DNA of 64,000 nucleotides from Flagellimonas_A sp039592695 (GCF_039592695.1 NZ_JBBUTK010000002.1:868001-932000), one strand, 5' to 3'. Counted from the stretch's first letter, positions 42,758 to 51,851 are shown. Notes: generated from the sequence alone by a model not told the origin. A program made the numbers and translations.

Positions 42758-43156
42758 CTAATTGTTGCGTACACATGAAAAGTTTATGAGACAGGCGAAA
42801 TCTTCTGGCAACCAAATGACGCAAGAATCACTCAATTCATTTTGCTGTACTTCATTCCCGATACGACCTATGAAGTCTCCCTCACAATCAAACACAGGGA
42901 CGATTTTATTGATAGCAGGATTACAATCTTCATATATGAACACTGTTTGGCCATTCAATTCAGCTTGCTCAATGTAGCAGTATTTAGTGTCTTCGGTAGG
43001 ATTGGCCTCTCTATCAATGATTTCAGCTTGTAGCCAACCCAGGTCCTCAACAGGGTTGCCTACACCGCAAGCGGCAGTTTCAGAAGTGCTGTCATCATCA
43101 TCTGAACAAGAGGATAAACTCAATAATGCAGCGATAAAAACTAAAAATCTTGACAT
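42758..43156 (-). CDS. small Cys-rich lipoprotein, hypothetical
   Basis: The 132-residue product has a clear lipoprotein signal (lipobox SLSSC, Cys17) followed by an Asp-rich SDDDD, the usual flavobacterial start for surface-exposed lipoproteins. Seven further Cys are spread through the mature part (ACGVG, KYCYIE, DCNPA, DCEGD, SCVIW, ACLIN, SCVRN), so disulfides are likely in the periplasm or outside the cell. No family is recognised. Confidence 0.75.
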   Translation of the reverse strand: MSRFLVFIAALLSLSSCSDDDDSTSETAACGVGNPVEDLGWLQAEIIDREANPTEDTKYCYIEQAELNGQTVFIYEDCNPAINKIVPVFDCEGDFIGRIGNEVQQNELSDSCVIWLPEDFACLINFSCVRNN

Positions 43157-43204
43157 GGGTAAAGTTGCTTTTGGTTAAGATGCAGTCTATGTCAAAAGTT
43201 GCGC

Positions 43205-43241
43205 AAAAAAGAAGTCCTTCTACTTGATTTTGTAGAAGGAC
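43205..43241 (-). terminator. terminator downstream of P5C dehydrogenase gene
   Basis: A perfect 10-bp stem (GTCCTTCTAC/GTAGAAGGAC) is followed on the minus strand by TTCTTTTTT, 29 bp after the stop. Confidence 0.85.
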
Positions 43242-43269
43242 CCACATTCATACTTAATCAATGATTGTT

Positions 43270-44898
43270 CTACCCTAAAAACGGATAACGATAATCTTCG
43301 GGTGTCACAAAGGTTTCTTTGATCAATCGCGGTGATACCCAACGCAACAGGTTTTGTGCCGAGCCCGCCTTGTCGTTGGTACCAGAGGCTCTTGCGCCAC
43401 CAAAAGGCTGTTGGCCGACCACGGCTCCCGTTGGCTTGTCATTGATGTAAAAGTTGCCCGCACTGTTCTGTAGTGCTTTGGTAGCCTCTTCGATGGCGTA
43501 GCGGTCCGCTGACAATACGGCACCGGTCAAAGCATATTCTGAAGTGGTATCGACCAACTCCAATGTTTTTGACCAAGCTGCATCATCATAGATGTATACT
43601 GTGACCACGGGCCCAAAGAGTTCGGTGCACATGGTGGTGTATTTGGGGTCTTTGGCAACAATGACAGTTGGTTCGATAAAATACCCCACAGATTTGTCAT
43701 GATTGCCACCTGCAAAGATTTCAGCATCCTTGTCCGCTTTGGCTTGGTCGATATATTTGGCCAGCTTGTCAAAAGATCCCTCGTGAATGACCGCCGTGAT
43801 AAAGTTTGACATATCCTCGGGCGAGCCTGGCTTGTTGAAGCTCTCCACATCTTTTTTGACCAAATCAAGAATTTCATCTGCAGTTGATTTTGGTAAATAT
43901 ACCCGAGAAGCCGCACTACATTTTTGACCTTGAAACTCAAAGGCTCCCCTTGTGATTGCCGTCGCCACTTGTTGTGGTTTGGCCGTTGGGTGCGCGATGA
44001 TAAAGTCCTTGCCACCGGTCTCACCGACAATACGAGGATAGGTTTTATAGGTATGGATGTTGTTACCGATCTGTTTCCATAATTCTTTGAACACGGTGGT
44101 AGAGCCGGTAAAGTGCAGGCCCGAAAAATCTGGGCTAGCCAAAACGGTTTCCGTAATCATTACGGGGTCGCCCATGACCATGTTGATTACCCCGGCGGGT
44201 AGACCGGCTTCCTTAAAGACATCCATAATGACCTTGGCTGAGTAGACTTGGCCGTCACTGGGTTTCCAGACACAGACATTCCCCATCATAGCGGCACTGG
44301 CAGGAAGGTTTCCGGCAATGGCTGTAAAATTGAAAGGGGTAATCGCATACACAAATCCTTCCAATGGGCGATATTCAACACGGTTCCAAGTGCCATCGGC
44401 AGAGTAGGGTTGCTCTTCGTAGATTTGGCTCATGAATTCCACATTAAAACGTAGAAAATCAATCAACTCACAGGCAGCATCAATCTCTGCTTGGTGAATG
44501 GTCTTTGATTGTGCCATCATGGTAGCTGCATTGATTTTGGCACGGTAAGGCCCGGAAATCAAATCTGCTGCTTTGAGAAAAATGGCAGCACGCTGCTCCC
44601 AAGTGAGGTCGGCCCATTTTTTACGGGCTTCAAGACAGTTGGTGATTGCCTTTTCAATATGCTTTTTTTCAGCGGTATGGTACTGCCCCACTACATGTTT
44701 GTGCTCATGCGGGGGCGACATCGGATGGGTGTCACCGGTCTTGATTTCTTCGCTACCGATATAGAGCGGTACCTCAACCTGACTGTTGTAATATGCTTTA
44801 TATTGTTTAAGGACTTCCTCACGCTCTGGGGTGCCCGGAGCATAACTTTTGATAGGTTCGTTGATAGCAGTTGGAACTTGAAAAAAACCTTTGCCCAT
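43270..44898 (-). CDS. pruA: L-glutamate gamma-semialdehyde (P5C) dehydrogenase
   Basis: This NAD-dependent aldehyde dehydrogenase oxidises P5C/glutamate semialdehyde to glutamate in proline breakdown. The 542-residue protein has the ALDH features: TPFNFTAIAGNLP near 187, the nucleotide-site HFTGSTTVFKELW near 258, the general-base VGETGGKDF near 293, the catalytic Cys in FQGQKCSAASR near 325 and FGPVVTVYIYDD near 430. It corresponds to the stand-alone (eukaryote-like, about 540-residue) P5CDH type, not the PutA fusion; no proline dehydrogenase gene is in the window. Confidence 0.93.
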   Translation of the reverse strand: MGKGFFQVPTAINEPIKSYAPGTPEREEVLKQYKAYYNSQVEVPLYIGSEEIKTGDTHPMSPPHEHKHVVGQYHTAEKKHIEKAITNCLEARKKWADLTWEQRAAIFLKAADLISGPYRAKINAATMMAQSKTIHQAEIDAACELIDFLRFNVEFMSQIYEEQPYSADGTWNRVEYRPLEGFVYAITPFNFTAIAGNLPASAAMMGNVCVWKPSDGQVYSAKVIMDVFKEAGLPAGVINMVMGDPVMITETVLASPDFSGLHFTGSTTVFKELWKQIGNNIHTYKTYPRIVGETGGKDFIIAHPTAKPQQVATAITRGAFEFQGQKCSAASRVYLPKSTADEILDLVKKDVESFNKPGSPEDMSNFITAVIHEGSFDKLAKYIDQAKADKDAEIFAGGNHDKSVGYFIEPTVIVAKDPKYTTMCTELFGPVVTVYIYDDAAWSKTLELVDTTSEYALTGAVLSADRYAIEEATKALQNSAGNFYINDKPTGAVVGQQPFGGARASGTNDKAGSAQNLLRWVSPRLIKETFVTPEDYRYPFLG

Positions 44899-45047
44899 TG
44901 TGGAGAATATTTTTTAAAATTAATCCTCCAAAAATACGGAAACCATATCCCAAAAAGAAACACTGATTGGATATAAAAAATTATTGATTGCTCATTATTG
45001 ATTAATGGTTATTTGGTTTTTGATTCAAGATATTTGATGTAACCATT

Positions 45048-45091
45048 AACAGAATAGATAGCTTCATTAAACAGAATAGATAGCTTCATTA
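45048..45091. repeat. exact 22-bp tandem duplication in a coding end
   Basis: Two identical, adjacent 22-bp units (45048-45069 and 45070-45091) lie at the 3' end of the four-helix-bundle gene. As 22 is not a multiple of 3, the second unit shifts the frame and brings in a stop. Confidence 0.95.
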
Positions 45092-45402
45092 ATTAGTAGC
45101 AATCCTTCTTCGATATCTACTTTAGAGACATTTTTTTCCTCTACACAAGTGAGTAAGTCATCTTTGATTTCGAATAAAGAACCTCTACTGATACGGCAGA
45201 ATTGCATGTTTTCTCGAAAATGAAAACGACCAAAACCTTCAGCAATATTTCGTGTAGTTGAACGCCCTGCTCTCCTAATATTCTGAACCATATCAAAATC
45301 ATTCTTGGGTATCTTGGTTTTGATGAAGTGATTAATCCAATTTTTTACCAATTGGCATTTTTGCCAATAGTCCACCTCTTCAAAAGATTTATAGCTAGAC
45401 AT
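45067..45402 (-). CDS. four-helix-bundle (S23-like) protein, C-terminus truncated by duplication
   Basis: The 111-residue product is a helical protein of the family found first as insertions within 23S rRNA genes (S23/IVP) and related to the Avd helper of diversity-generating retroelements. The core signature IRRAGRSTTRNIAEGFGR lies at about residues 43-60. The stop at 45067 is created by the 22-bp duplication. With one copy removed, the frame continues ...YSV-NGYIKYLESKTK and stops at 45009-45011, a normal family ending, giving about 123 residues. The gene is 33 bp downstream of apaG and looks like a late insert into a conserved neighbourhood. The role of stand-alone members is unknown. Confidence 0.85.
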   Translation of the reverse strand: MSSYKSFEEVDYWQKCQLVKNWINHFIKTKIPKNDFDMVQNIRRAGRSTTRNIAEGFGRFHFRENMQFCRISRGSLFEIKDDLLTCVEEKNVSKVDIEEGLLLINEAIYSV

Positions 45403-45435
45403 CGGCAATCAAGAATTAAAAATGAATAATGTATT

Positions 45436-45822
45436 CTAGTTCAATGCAAACGGAGCAGAAAATTTAAAGGTTGGGATTTCAACCTCAAATGACTCAGATG
45501 ATGAAAGGTTGACCATGTTGTAGAAGCCCTTCATAGCACCGATCGGTGAGGCCAGAAGGCAACCAGAACTATAGGTGTGGGATTTGCCAGGTTGAATCAC
45601 AGGTTTTTTGCCGATGACACCTTCGCCATCGACGGTTTCCGCCTCTTTCAGGGAATCCAAAATATCCCAGTGGCGGGCGGTCAGCTGTACGGCATTCTTG
45701 CTCTGGTTTTCAATGGTGATGGTGTACCCAAAAGCATAGTGCATTTTATAGTTTTTGAAGAACGTGCCTTCAAATGTGGTCTGCACTGAAACTTTTATTC
45801 CTTTGGTAACCTGTGTGATCAT
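45436..45822 (-). CDS. apaG: ApaG family protein
   Basis: ApaG is a small immunoglobulin-like beta-sandwich protein (DUF525). The 128-residue product has the family hallmarks FGYTITIENQSKNAVQLTARHWDILD (shortened here as ENQSKNAVQLTARHW, about residues 36-52), GEGVIGKKPVIQPGKSHTY near 80 and SPIGAMKGFY near 100. It was linked to cobalt/magnesium handling in enterobacteria, but the biochemical role is unsettled; it is found fused to F-box proteins in eukaryotes. It starts 3 bp after the DUF3667 gene stop and is surely co-transcribed with it. Confidence 0.93.
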   Translation of the reverse strand: MITQVTKGIKVSVQTTFEGTFFKNYKMHYAFGYTITIENQSKNAVQLTARHWDILDSLKEAETVDGEGVIGKKPVIQPGKSHTYSSGCLLASPIGAMKGFYNMVNLSSSESFEVEIPTFKFSAPFALN

Positions 45823-45825
45823 TTT

Positions 45826-47037
45826 CTAATAGGTAAAAACACTTCCCGTGAACAACAATATGACCATCAAAAAGGCCAAAAAGGTAAAAATCGTGTTCAG
45901 AAATATGTATTTGACAATCGTTTTAAGCCTACCCTGCCCGTAAAATTTCCGCATGGCCTTGTACAGGTAAAAAGCGAACACCAATATGAACAGTCCTGCA
46001 CTGGCGGTGCCGAAAATAGAATCGACTATCAGGCTTATGATCAGCAAGATAAATAATAGTGACTGGTTGTGAAAACTAAAGATCAAATGATCGGTATAGG
46101 TATATTTTTTACGGATGTACGCCACCCAAATGAAAACGGCAAACAATGGCAAAAAGAAAAATATGACAAAAGGAAGCTTTGAAAGGGTGTCATTCAAAAA
46201 GGTGCCCGGTCGTGCCGCTACCTTCAATGCACTGTTTGCAGAGTTGAAGGCCATGCGGTTCTTCAATGAATTCTTGATGTTGTAACGACTTTTGGCCTCT
46301 GAGAAAGTCTTTAGGGTGTCTTCGGGAATAAGCATTCTAAAAAAGTCCATTTTTTGAATGAAATCATCAATGCCAGTACTGTCTTCCAACTGCTCAAAAA
46401 ATACTGCAGGATGATTTAAAATCATTGAGTCGCGTATCATTTCCTTTCTCCTCGCTACCGCTTGGATGGAGTCGAAATTATCGAGTATACCCATTTCAGA
46501 TACTTCTTTTAGACCAGGAACTCCGCTTTTGCCCAACGAATCCAATTGCTTTAGCGCCAATTCGGTACGTTTTTGGGCCTCAATGCTATCTTGTGTTTTC
46601 TCATCAGCACTAAAGGAAAACGAAAAAGGTCCGGTTTTTTTTAAACCACTACTGAACTTTTCCCCGAACTCATCGAACTCAGTGAGGTTGCTGTTGTAGG
46701 TGAACATCAAAAAATAGATAAAGGCCAAACTCAACAAGAACCGAAACGGATTGGTGTACGAAATGCGTTTGCCCCGAATGTAATCTTTGGTAATCGTTCC
46801 TGGCTTGACCAACATCGTATACAGGGTGGCCAGCAATTTTGAATCATAGTTGATAAGGTTCGAGAGAAACTCATCAAAAAAGTCTTTGAGCACCAATCTT
46901 TTTGTACTGTTGGCCTGAGAGCAGTTGGGGCAGTATTTGTCGCTGACATCCAAAGGATGCCCGCAATTGAGACATTCTGTACCTCTAAATTTGAGCTCGT
47001 AACGGCCTTTGCTGATCAGTTCTTTGCCCTTGCCCAT
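45826..47037 (-). CDS. DUF3667 membrane protein with zinc ribbon
   Basis: The 403-residue protein opens with a treble-clef-like zinc ribbon (CLNCGHPL, Cys22/25, and YCPNCSQ, Cys36/39), followed by the DUF3667 signature LVKPGTITKDYIRGKRISYTNPFRF (about residues 81-105; only its ends are needed to recognise it) and a membrane helix near 108. A long soluble stretch (about 115-280) separates this from a block of three or four helices at the C-terminus. The family is common in Bacteroidota and has no known function. It lies between the T9SS Plug gene and apaG on one strand. Confidence 0.85.
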   Translation of the reverse strand: MGKGKELISKGRYELKFRGTECLNCGHPLDVSDKYCPNCSQANSTKRLVLKDFFDEFLSNLINYDSKLLATLYTMLVKPGTITKDYIRGKRISYTNPFRFLLSLAFIYFLMFTYNSNLTEFDEFGEKFSSGLKKTGPFSFSFSADEKTQDSIEAQKRTELALKQLDSLGKSGVPGLKEVSEMGILDNFDSIQAVARRKEMIRDSMILNHPAVFFEQLEDSTGIDDFIQKMDFFRMLIPEDTLKTFSEAKSRYNIKNSLKNRMAFNSANSALKVAARPGTFLNDTLSKLPFVIFFFLPLFAVFIWVAYIRKKYTYTDHLIFSFHNQSLLFILLIISLIVDSIFGTASAGLFILVFAFYLYKAMRKFYGQGRLKTIVKYIFLNTIFTFLAFLMVILLFTGSVFTY

Positions 47038-47065
47038 GGTTGATTGGTTATGGGCGTAAATTTAA

Positions 47066-48310
47066 TCAATTGGTAATACTCCGTGAATTGGTCGAGCCGA
47101 TGCCGATAATACTGTCGTACATTTCACCAAAATCGCGGTAATAGATAAGAATAAGATAGTTGTTCTCGGTAAAATGAAAGTTGCCTGAAACTTGGTTCAA
47201 TTTGACCTCACCGTCTTCACCAACAATCACATACTTGTAATTGTAAAAGCCCTGTTTGATGGGGTAGACGAGTTCCATATTGCCTGTTTCTTCATTGAAT
47301 ACCATTTTGTTTTCTTCACTCAGGTCGTAGTTGTTGAACCTCCCGACGACATAAACTTCATCCAAACCCAGTTCGTTGGTGTAGGGCAGGCTGAAATGAA
47401 CCTCGGTGTACTCTGCTTCGCGTGAGACATCTTCCCCCTGTAGCGTCCGAACCACAAAATCACCATTGATATCAGGAAAAAAGGTGTATTCTTGGTCGTA
47501 TCGATAATCATTCGTGAACAGGTAATGATGGTAGAGGTCTTCAAATTCTATTCTCGAGATGGCAAAAGAGGGAGATCGCAAATCTTTAGTGTCAAAGTTC
47601 AAAAACTCATTGCCCCCATAGAAACTTGTTTCTTGGTCATATCTGTATACCAATTCATTGCCAATGGTGAATTGCGGTGCGATATTGTAAATGGCCGTGG
47701 GCCAAAAATGGTTCTGTATGATGGCGACTTTGATTTCCTTTTTTGGATTTACCACTGGAAAATCCAACGTATTGATGCTGAACTGCACCACTTGTTTTTC
47801 ATTGAGGTACTTAAAATCACGTGAACGTTTTACGGTGGCGGCTACGGCAACCAAATCTTGATAGACCACAAACCTTCTTGAAAACTGCAGCTCACCATAC
47901 ATATTGTAAATTTCAAGCACGTAATTTCCGCTCACTTTGAGTCGTACCTCGTTATTAGGTAGCTGCAATCGATAGTTCGAGTACGGTTGTAAAGTGGTAT
48001 AGCTGTTCTCGTAGTTGATGATCCGTTGGTTGTCGGCCCCATCCAGATATTGTGATTTCAACAATTGGGAGGGCGTCCAATCGTAATCGCAATGAATGAT
48101 TTTATAATAATAGTCTTGCTCACTGGCCGAAAGATCATCAAACTCCAACATAATCGGATCGCCCAATTGCACCACCGGAAATTGATCTTCCGTCGGCCCC
48201 TTGAACACCACTGTTTTAATGTGTGGCGGTGGATTTACTTCTTCCTGAACCTGTGAGTATAAAGGCAGAATCATCAAAAGAAGTATAAATTGTTTGATCA
48301 AAAGACGCAT
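47066..48310 (-). CDS. type IX secretion Plug protein (DUF5103)
   Basis: The 414-residue protein has a signal peptide (residues 1-20, ending LYSQ) and is beta-rich throughout. It matches the DUF5103 family, whose F. johnsoniae member was found as the Plug that closes the periplasmic side of the SprA translocon of the type IX secretion system. Typical parts are the opening PPPHIKTVVFK, YYYKIIHCDYDW near 86 and YKYVIVGEDG near 365. With porT at 35 kb and a type-B sorting-domain client at 63 kb, the window carries three separate T9SS parts. Confidence 0.85.
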   Translation of the reverse strand: MRLLIKQFILLLMILPLYSQVQEEVNPPPHIKTVVFKGPTEDQFPVVQLGDPIMLEFDDLSASEQDYYYKIIHCDYDWTPSQLLKSQYLDGADNQRIINYENSYTTLQPYSNYRLQLPNNEVRLKVSGNYVLEIYNMYGELQFSRRFVVYQDLVAVAATVKRSRDFKYLNEKQVVQFSINTLDFPVVNPKKEIKVAIIQNHFWPTAIYNIAPQFTIGNELVYRYDQETSFYGGNEFLNFDTKDLRSPSFAISRIEFEDLYHHYLFTNDYRYDQEYTFFPDINGDFVVRTLQGEDVSREAEYTEVHFSLPYTNELGLDEVYVVGRFNNYDLSEENKMVFNEETGNMELVYPIKQGFYNYKYVIVGEDGEVKLNQVSGNFHFTENNYLILIYYRDFGEMYDSIIGIGSTNSRSITN

Positions 48311-48329
48311 TTTCAGCCAATTTAGCCGT

Positions 48330-48337
48330 CAAAGGTA
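48330..48337 (-). promoter_or_regulatory. -7 element of Plug-DUF3667-apaG promoter
   Basis: TACCTTTG on the minus strand matches TAnnTTTG, 19 bp before the Plug ATG. Confidence 0.45.
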
Positions 48338-48418
48338 AACAAAATGTATGCCGTATAAATTAAGCTCGATGTAATCCCAATTTTCTAGGCAATTATTATG
48401 AAAACAATCGGTTAAGTA

Positions 48419-48426
48419 GTAAATTT
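48419..48426 (+). promoter_or_regulatory. -7 element of nqr operon promoter
   Basis: TAAATTTG matches TAnnTTTG, 36 bp before the nqrA ATG. No clear TTTG is seen at -33. Confidence 0.45.
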
Positions 48427-48462
48427 GCGTGCAATTTTTCATAACATAAGGTCTACATCAAT

Positions 48463-49815
48463 ATGTCTAAAGACATTAAGATTAAAAAAGGTTTGAACAT
48501 CAACCTTGTCGGCGCTGCTGAACATACCACTTCAAAGGCCGTTTTAAGCAATATCTACGCATACAACCTAGAAGACTTTCATGGCATCACCCCTAAAATG
48601 ATGCTCAAGGAAGGAGAAGAAATCAAGGCTGGCGAGCCGCTTTTTTACAATAAGAGCAATGAGGCCATGAAATTTGTTTCACCGGTCAGTGGCGAATTGG
48701 TCGAAATTTTCAGGGGGGCGAGACGGCGTATCTTGACCCTAAAGATTTTGGCGGATAAGGAACAGGAGTTTTTGGTCAACAAAAAAGTGGATCTAGAAAA
48801 GGCCGATGGCGAAGAATTGCGCGAGCTGTTGCTTGAGTCAGGTTGTTGGCCCTTTATCAAACAGCGTCCGTATGATAGGGTTGCGAATCCTGATGTGGTG
48901 CCAAAATCCATCTTCATCTCAGGCGTGGCCACAGCACCTTTGGCAGCAGATGTAGAATACGTGTTGAGCGGAAAGGAAAATGAGCTGCAAGCGGCCATCA
49001 CCGCATTGTCAAAAATGACCCCCGGAAAGGTACACATCTCGGTCAAAGACAAGGCAAATTCTGTATTCTCGAACGTTGAGGGGGCAGTTTTGCACAAAGT
49101 CTCGGGCCCACATCCAGCAGGTCTGGTCGGTACGCAGATCAATAAAATAGATCCCATCAATAAAGGAGAAACGGTCTGGACGGTCGCTCCACAAGATTTG
49201 ATCATCATTGGCGAGTTTTTGCTGACGGGCAAGTTCAACGCTGAGAGAACCATCGCTTTGGCAGGTTCGGCAGTGAAAACACCAAAATACTACACTACAA
49301 AAATCGGGACTGAAATCTCGACCTTTCTGTACGCGAGTGGGGTGAATCTCAAGAAGTTCCGTTTGATCAACGGTGATGTGTTGACAGGCAGCAGGGTCAA
49401 ACCTGACGGCTATCTTGGTTTTTACAACAGCACGGTGACTGCAATTCCTGAAGGTGATGATTATGAATTCTTTGGATGGAACAAACCGGTCTTCAATAAG
49501 ATTTCACCCACAAGGGCCTTGACATTCTCTTGGATGCAGCCCAACAAAAAGTATGATCTTGACACGAATACCAATGGCGAACATCGGGCATTTGTGGTTA
49601 CAGGACAATATGAGAAAGTATTTCCATTGGATATTTATCCACTGCAACTGTTAAAGGCCTGCATGGTAAAGGATATTGATGAAATGGAACAATTGGGGCT
49701 TTACGAGGTGGCTCCCGAAGATTTTTCCCTCACGGAATTTATCTGCATCTCAAAACAACCGCACCAACAAATAATCAGGGAAGGACTTGATTTATTGTAC
49801 GAAGAAATAGGATAA
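48463..49815 (+). CDS. nqrA: Na+-translocating NADH:quinone reductase subunit A
   Basis: NqrA is the cytoplasmic subunit of the six-subunit sodium pump that passes electrons from NADH to quinone. The 450-residue protein begins with the family motif IKKGLNINLVGAAE (residues 6-19) and contains a biotinyl-lipoyl-like beta segment (FVSPVSGELVEIFRGARR) and the conserved QRPYDRVANP near 143. Length matches the family. It heads nqrABCDEF, with gaps of 1-10 bp between genes, so the subunits are made from one message. Confidence 0.96.
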   Translation: MSKDIKIKKGLNINLVGAAEHTTSKAVLSNIYAYNLEDFHGITPKMMLKEGEEIKAGEPLFYNKSNEAMKFVSPVSGELVEIFRGARRRILTLKILADKEQEFLVNKKVDLEKADGEELRELLLESGCWPFIKQRPYDRVANPDVVPKSIFISGVATAPLAADVEYVLSGKENELQAAITALSKMTPGKVHISVKDKANSVFSNVEGAVLHKVSGPHPAGLVGTQINKIDPINKGETVWTVAPQDLIIIGEFLLTGKFNAERTIALAGSAVKTPKYYTTKIGTEISTFLYASGVNLKKFRLINGDVLTGSRVKPDGYLGFYNSTVTAIPEGDDYEFFGWNKPVFNKISPTRALTFSWMQPNKKYDLDTNTNGEHRAFVVTGQYEKVFPLDIYPLQLLKACMVKDIDEMEQLGLYEVAPEDFSLTEFICISKQPHQQIIREGLDLLYEEIG

Positions 49816-49818
49816 AAG

Positions 49819-51096
49819 ATGGCATTACAGCTCAAAAGAAGATTGCACATTATCAAAGAAAGGTTCAAAGGCAAAAAAATGGCTCCGGCCTTCAATGCCC
49901 TGCACACTTTTTTGTACACACCCAATGAGACCACCCATGGTGGAACCCATGTGAAGGCGGCAGATGACCTGAAGCGTACCATGAACACGGTCATCTTGGC
50001 CTTGGTGCCCTGTTTGCTGTTCGGTATGTTCAACGCGGGGTATCAGCATTATTCGGCCATCAACGGTTTTCCAGAGAATTTTTCACTGTTCGAGCACTTT
50101 TTGACGTGGGATAATTTCTGGGTCGGTGTGACAGAGGTACTGCCCTTAGTCATTGTTTCTTATGGGGTTGGGCTTCTCATCGAATTTATTTTTGCCGTCA
50201 TCAAAGGGCATGAGGTAGAAGAAGGATACTTGGTTACCGGTATGTTGGTACCATTGATCATTCCTATTGACACCCCCCTTTGGATGTTGGCTGTTGCCGT
50301 TGTCTTTGGCGTGGTCATCGGCAAAGAGGTTTTTGGCGGTACGGGCATGAACATTCTGAATCCGGCCTTGACCATTCGCGCGTTCTTGTTTTTTGCCTAT
50401 CCTACATGGATGAGTGGTGACAAGGTTTGGGTGCATGGTGCCAAAGATGGTATCACACAAGCAGGTTCAACCGATGCCATTTCTGGTGAAACGGTCTTGG
50501 GCTATTTGGCACAAGGCAATAATGCCGAGGCATTTGCCAAGTATGATTTGTCAGAGATGTTTTTTGGGTTCATTCCCGGTTCGGTGGGTGAAACCTCCAC
50601 ATTGTTGATTTTGCTTGGGGGCTTGTTCCTGATCTTTACAAAAATTGCCAGTTGGCGCATCATGGTCAGCGCTGTGATCGGTTCACTGGTCATGGGCTTG
50701 ATCTTCAATGGGGTCGTTGAAGCCGGGTGGATTCAAGAATACAGTAAATTCTACGGACTGATGAGCTTTGATTTCTGGCAACACCTTATTGTCGGAGGCT
50801 TGGCCTTCGGTATTGTTTATATGGCCACCGATCCAGTGACCGGCTCACAGACCAATAAAGGAAAATGGATTTATGGATTTCTGATAGGTTTCCTCTCTGT
50901 CATGATTCGGGTGTTCAATCCGGGGTATCCTGAAGGGGTGTTCTTGGCGATTCTTCTGATGAACGTTTTTGCACCGACCATCGACCATTATGTGGTTCGC
51001 GGCAATGTCAGAAGACGTTTGAAGCGAATGCAGAACGCGACCATTTATCCAAAGTTATCCGAAGGAAAAGAAGAACTAAAAGCAGAAGCAGTTTAA
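49819..51096 (+). CDS. nqrB: Na+-translocating NADH:quinone reductase subunit B
   Basis: NqrB is a membrane subunit that carries a covalent FMN and riboflavin and forms much of the sodium path. The 425-residue protein has about ten membrane helices after a soluble N-terminus (THGGTHVKAADDLKRTMNTV). The ApbE flavinylation site, Dxx(S/T)GAT in most relatives, reads DAISGET here (Asp219 to Thr225): the acceptor Thr225 is kept but the preceding Ala is Glu. The protein ends in a short basic and acidic tail. It starts 3 bp after nqrA. Confidence 0.95.
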   Translation: MALQLKRRLHIIKERFKGKKMAPAFNALHTFLYTPNETTHGGTHVKAADDLKRTMNTVILALVPCLLFGMFNAGYQHYSAINGFPENFSLFEHFLTWDNFWVGVTEVLPLVIVSYGVGLLIEFIFAVIKGHEVEEGYLVTGMLVPLIIPIDTPLWMLAVAVVFGVVIGKEVFGGTGMNILNPALTIRAFLFFAYPTWMSGDKVWVHGAKDGITQAGSTDAISGETVLGYLAQGNNAEAFAKYDLSEMFFGFIPGSVGETSTLLILLGGLFLIFTKIASWRIMVSAVIGSLVMGLIFNGVVEAGWIQEYSKFYGLMSFDFWQHLIVGGLAFGIVYMATDPVTGSQTNKGKWIYGFLIGFLSVMIRVFNPGYPEGVFLAILLMNVFAPTIDHYVVRGNVRRRLKRMQNATIYPKLSEGKEELKAEAV

Positions 51097-51097
51097 A

Positions 51098-51850
51098 ATG
51101 GCGATCAATACAGACAAAAACGTTTATACTGTTATTTTTTCGGTAATCATGGTGGTGATTGTAGGCTCAATCCTGGCATTTCTTGCCACAAGCCTGAAAC
51201 CCAAGATCAGTGAGAACGAGCGTTTTGAAAAACAGCAGAACATTCTTTACGCAATGGGCGTGAATGAGAACGAGGGCGAGGGTGATGTGGTATTTGTGCC
51301 AACGGATAGGGTGGAACAAGCTTTTTCAAAATTTATCACCAAACAATTGGTAGTTGATACCGATGGAGATACTGAAGTCGATAGTACCGCATACCTAATT
51401 GACGTGAAAAAACAACTCGCTGCTGTAAAGAATGGCTCAGAGGGCAAGTTGCCACTATTTGTGGGTGAAAAAGATGGTAAGTCATATTACATTTTACCGA
51501 TGTACGGTAAAGGCCTGTGGGATGACATCTGGGGCTTCATGTCACTTGATGAGAACATGGTCGTTCAAGGTGTATATTTTGACCACAAGGGCGAAACCCC
51601 TGGGCTCGGAGCAAACATCAAGCTCCGTTATTTTATGGATGATTTCAAAGGCGAGTACATTCTAGAGGATGAAAGTTGGGTCGGTATTGAAGTTGCAAAG
51701 GGCAACAACGATCCCTTGAACAACGATAAAGAAGACCACCAGATTGACGCTCTGGCAGGTGCAACCATTACCGGTAACGGCGTGGCCGATATGATCAAAG
51801 AAAGCCTAGACCTCTACAAACCATATTTAAAAACGATTAAGACGAATTAG
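51098..51850 (+). CDS. nqrC: Na+-translocating NADH:quinone reductase subunit C
   Basis: NqrC is a bitopic membrane subunit with a periplasmic FMN-binding domain carrying covalent FMN. The 250-residue protein has one N-terminal helix (about residues 8-30) and the conserved GLWDDIWGFMSL near 142 and GETPGLGANI near 168. The ApbE target motif is DALAGAT (Asp217 to Thr223), with Thr223 the expected FMN ester site. The enzyme that makes this bond, ApbE, is encoded at 55027 downstream in the same region. Confidence 0.95.
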   Translation: MAINTDKNVYTVIFSVIMVVIVGSILAFLATSLKPKISENERFEKQQNILYAMGVNENEGEGDVVFVPTDRVEQAFSKFITKQLVVDTDGDTEVDSTAYLIDVKKQLAAVKNGSEGKLPLFVGEKDGKSYYILPMYGKGLWDDIWGFMSLDENMVVQGVYFDHKGETPGLGANIKLRYFMDDFKGEYILEDESWVGIEVAKGNNDPLNNDKEDHQIDALAGATITGNGVADMIKESLDLYKPYLKTIKTN

Positions 51851-51851
51851 T

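Noticed and set aside
44508..44976. Plus-strand frame of 155 codons opposite pruA
   Set aside because: Antisense shadow of the aldehyde dehydrogenase gene and its upstream region; no family features.
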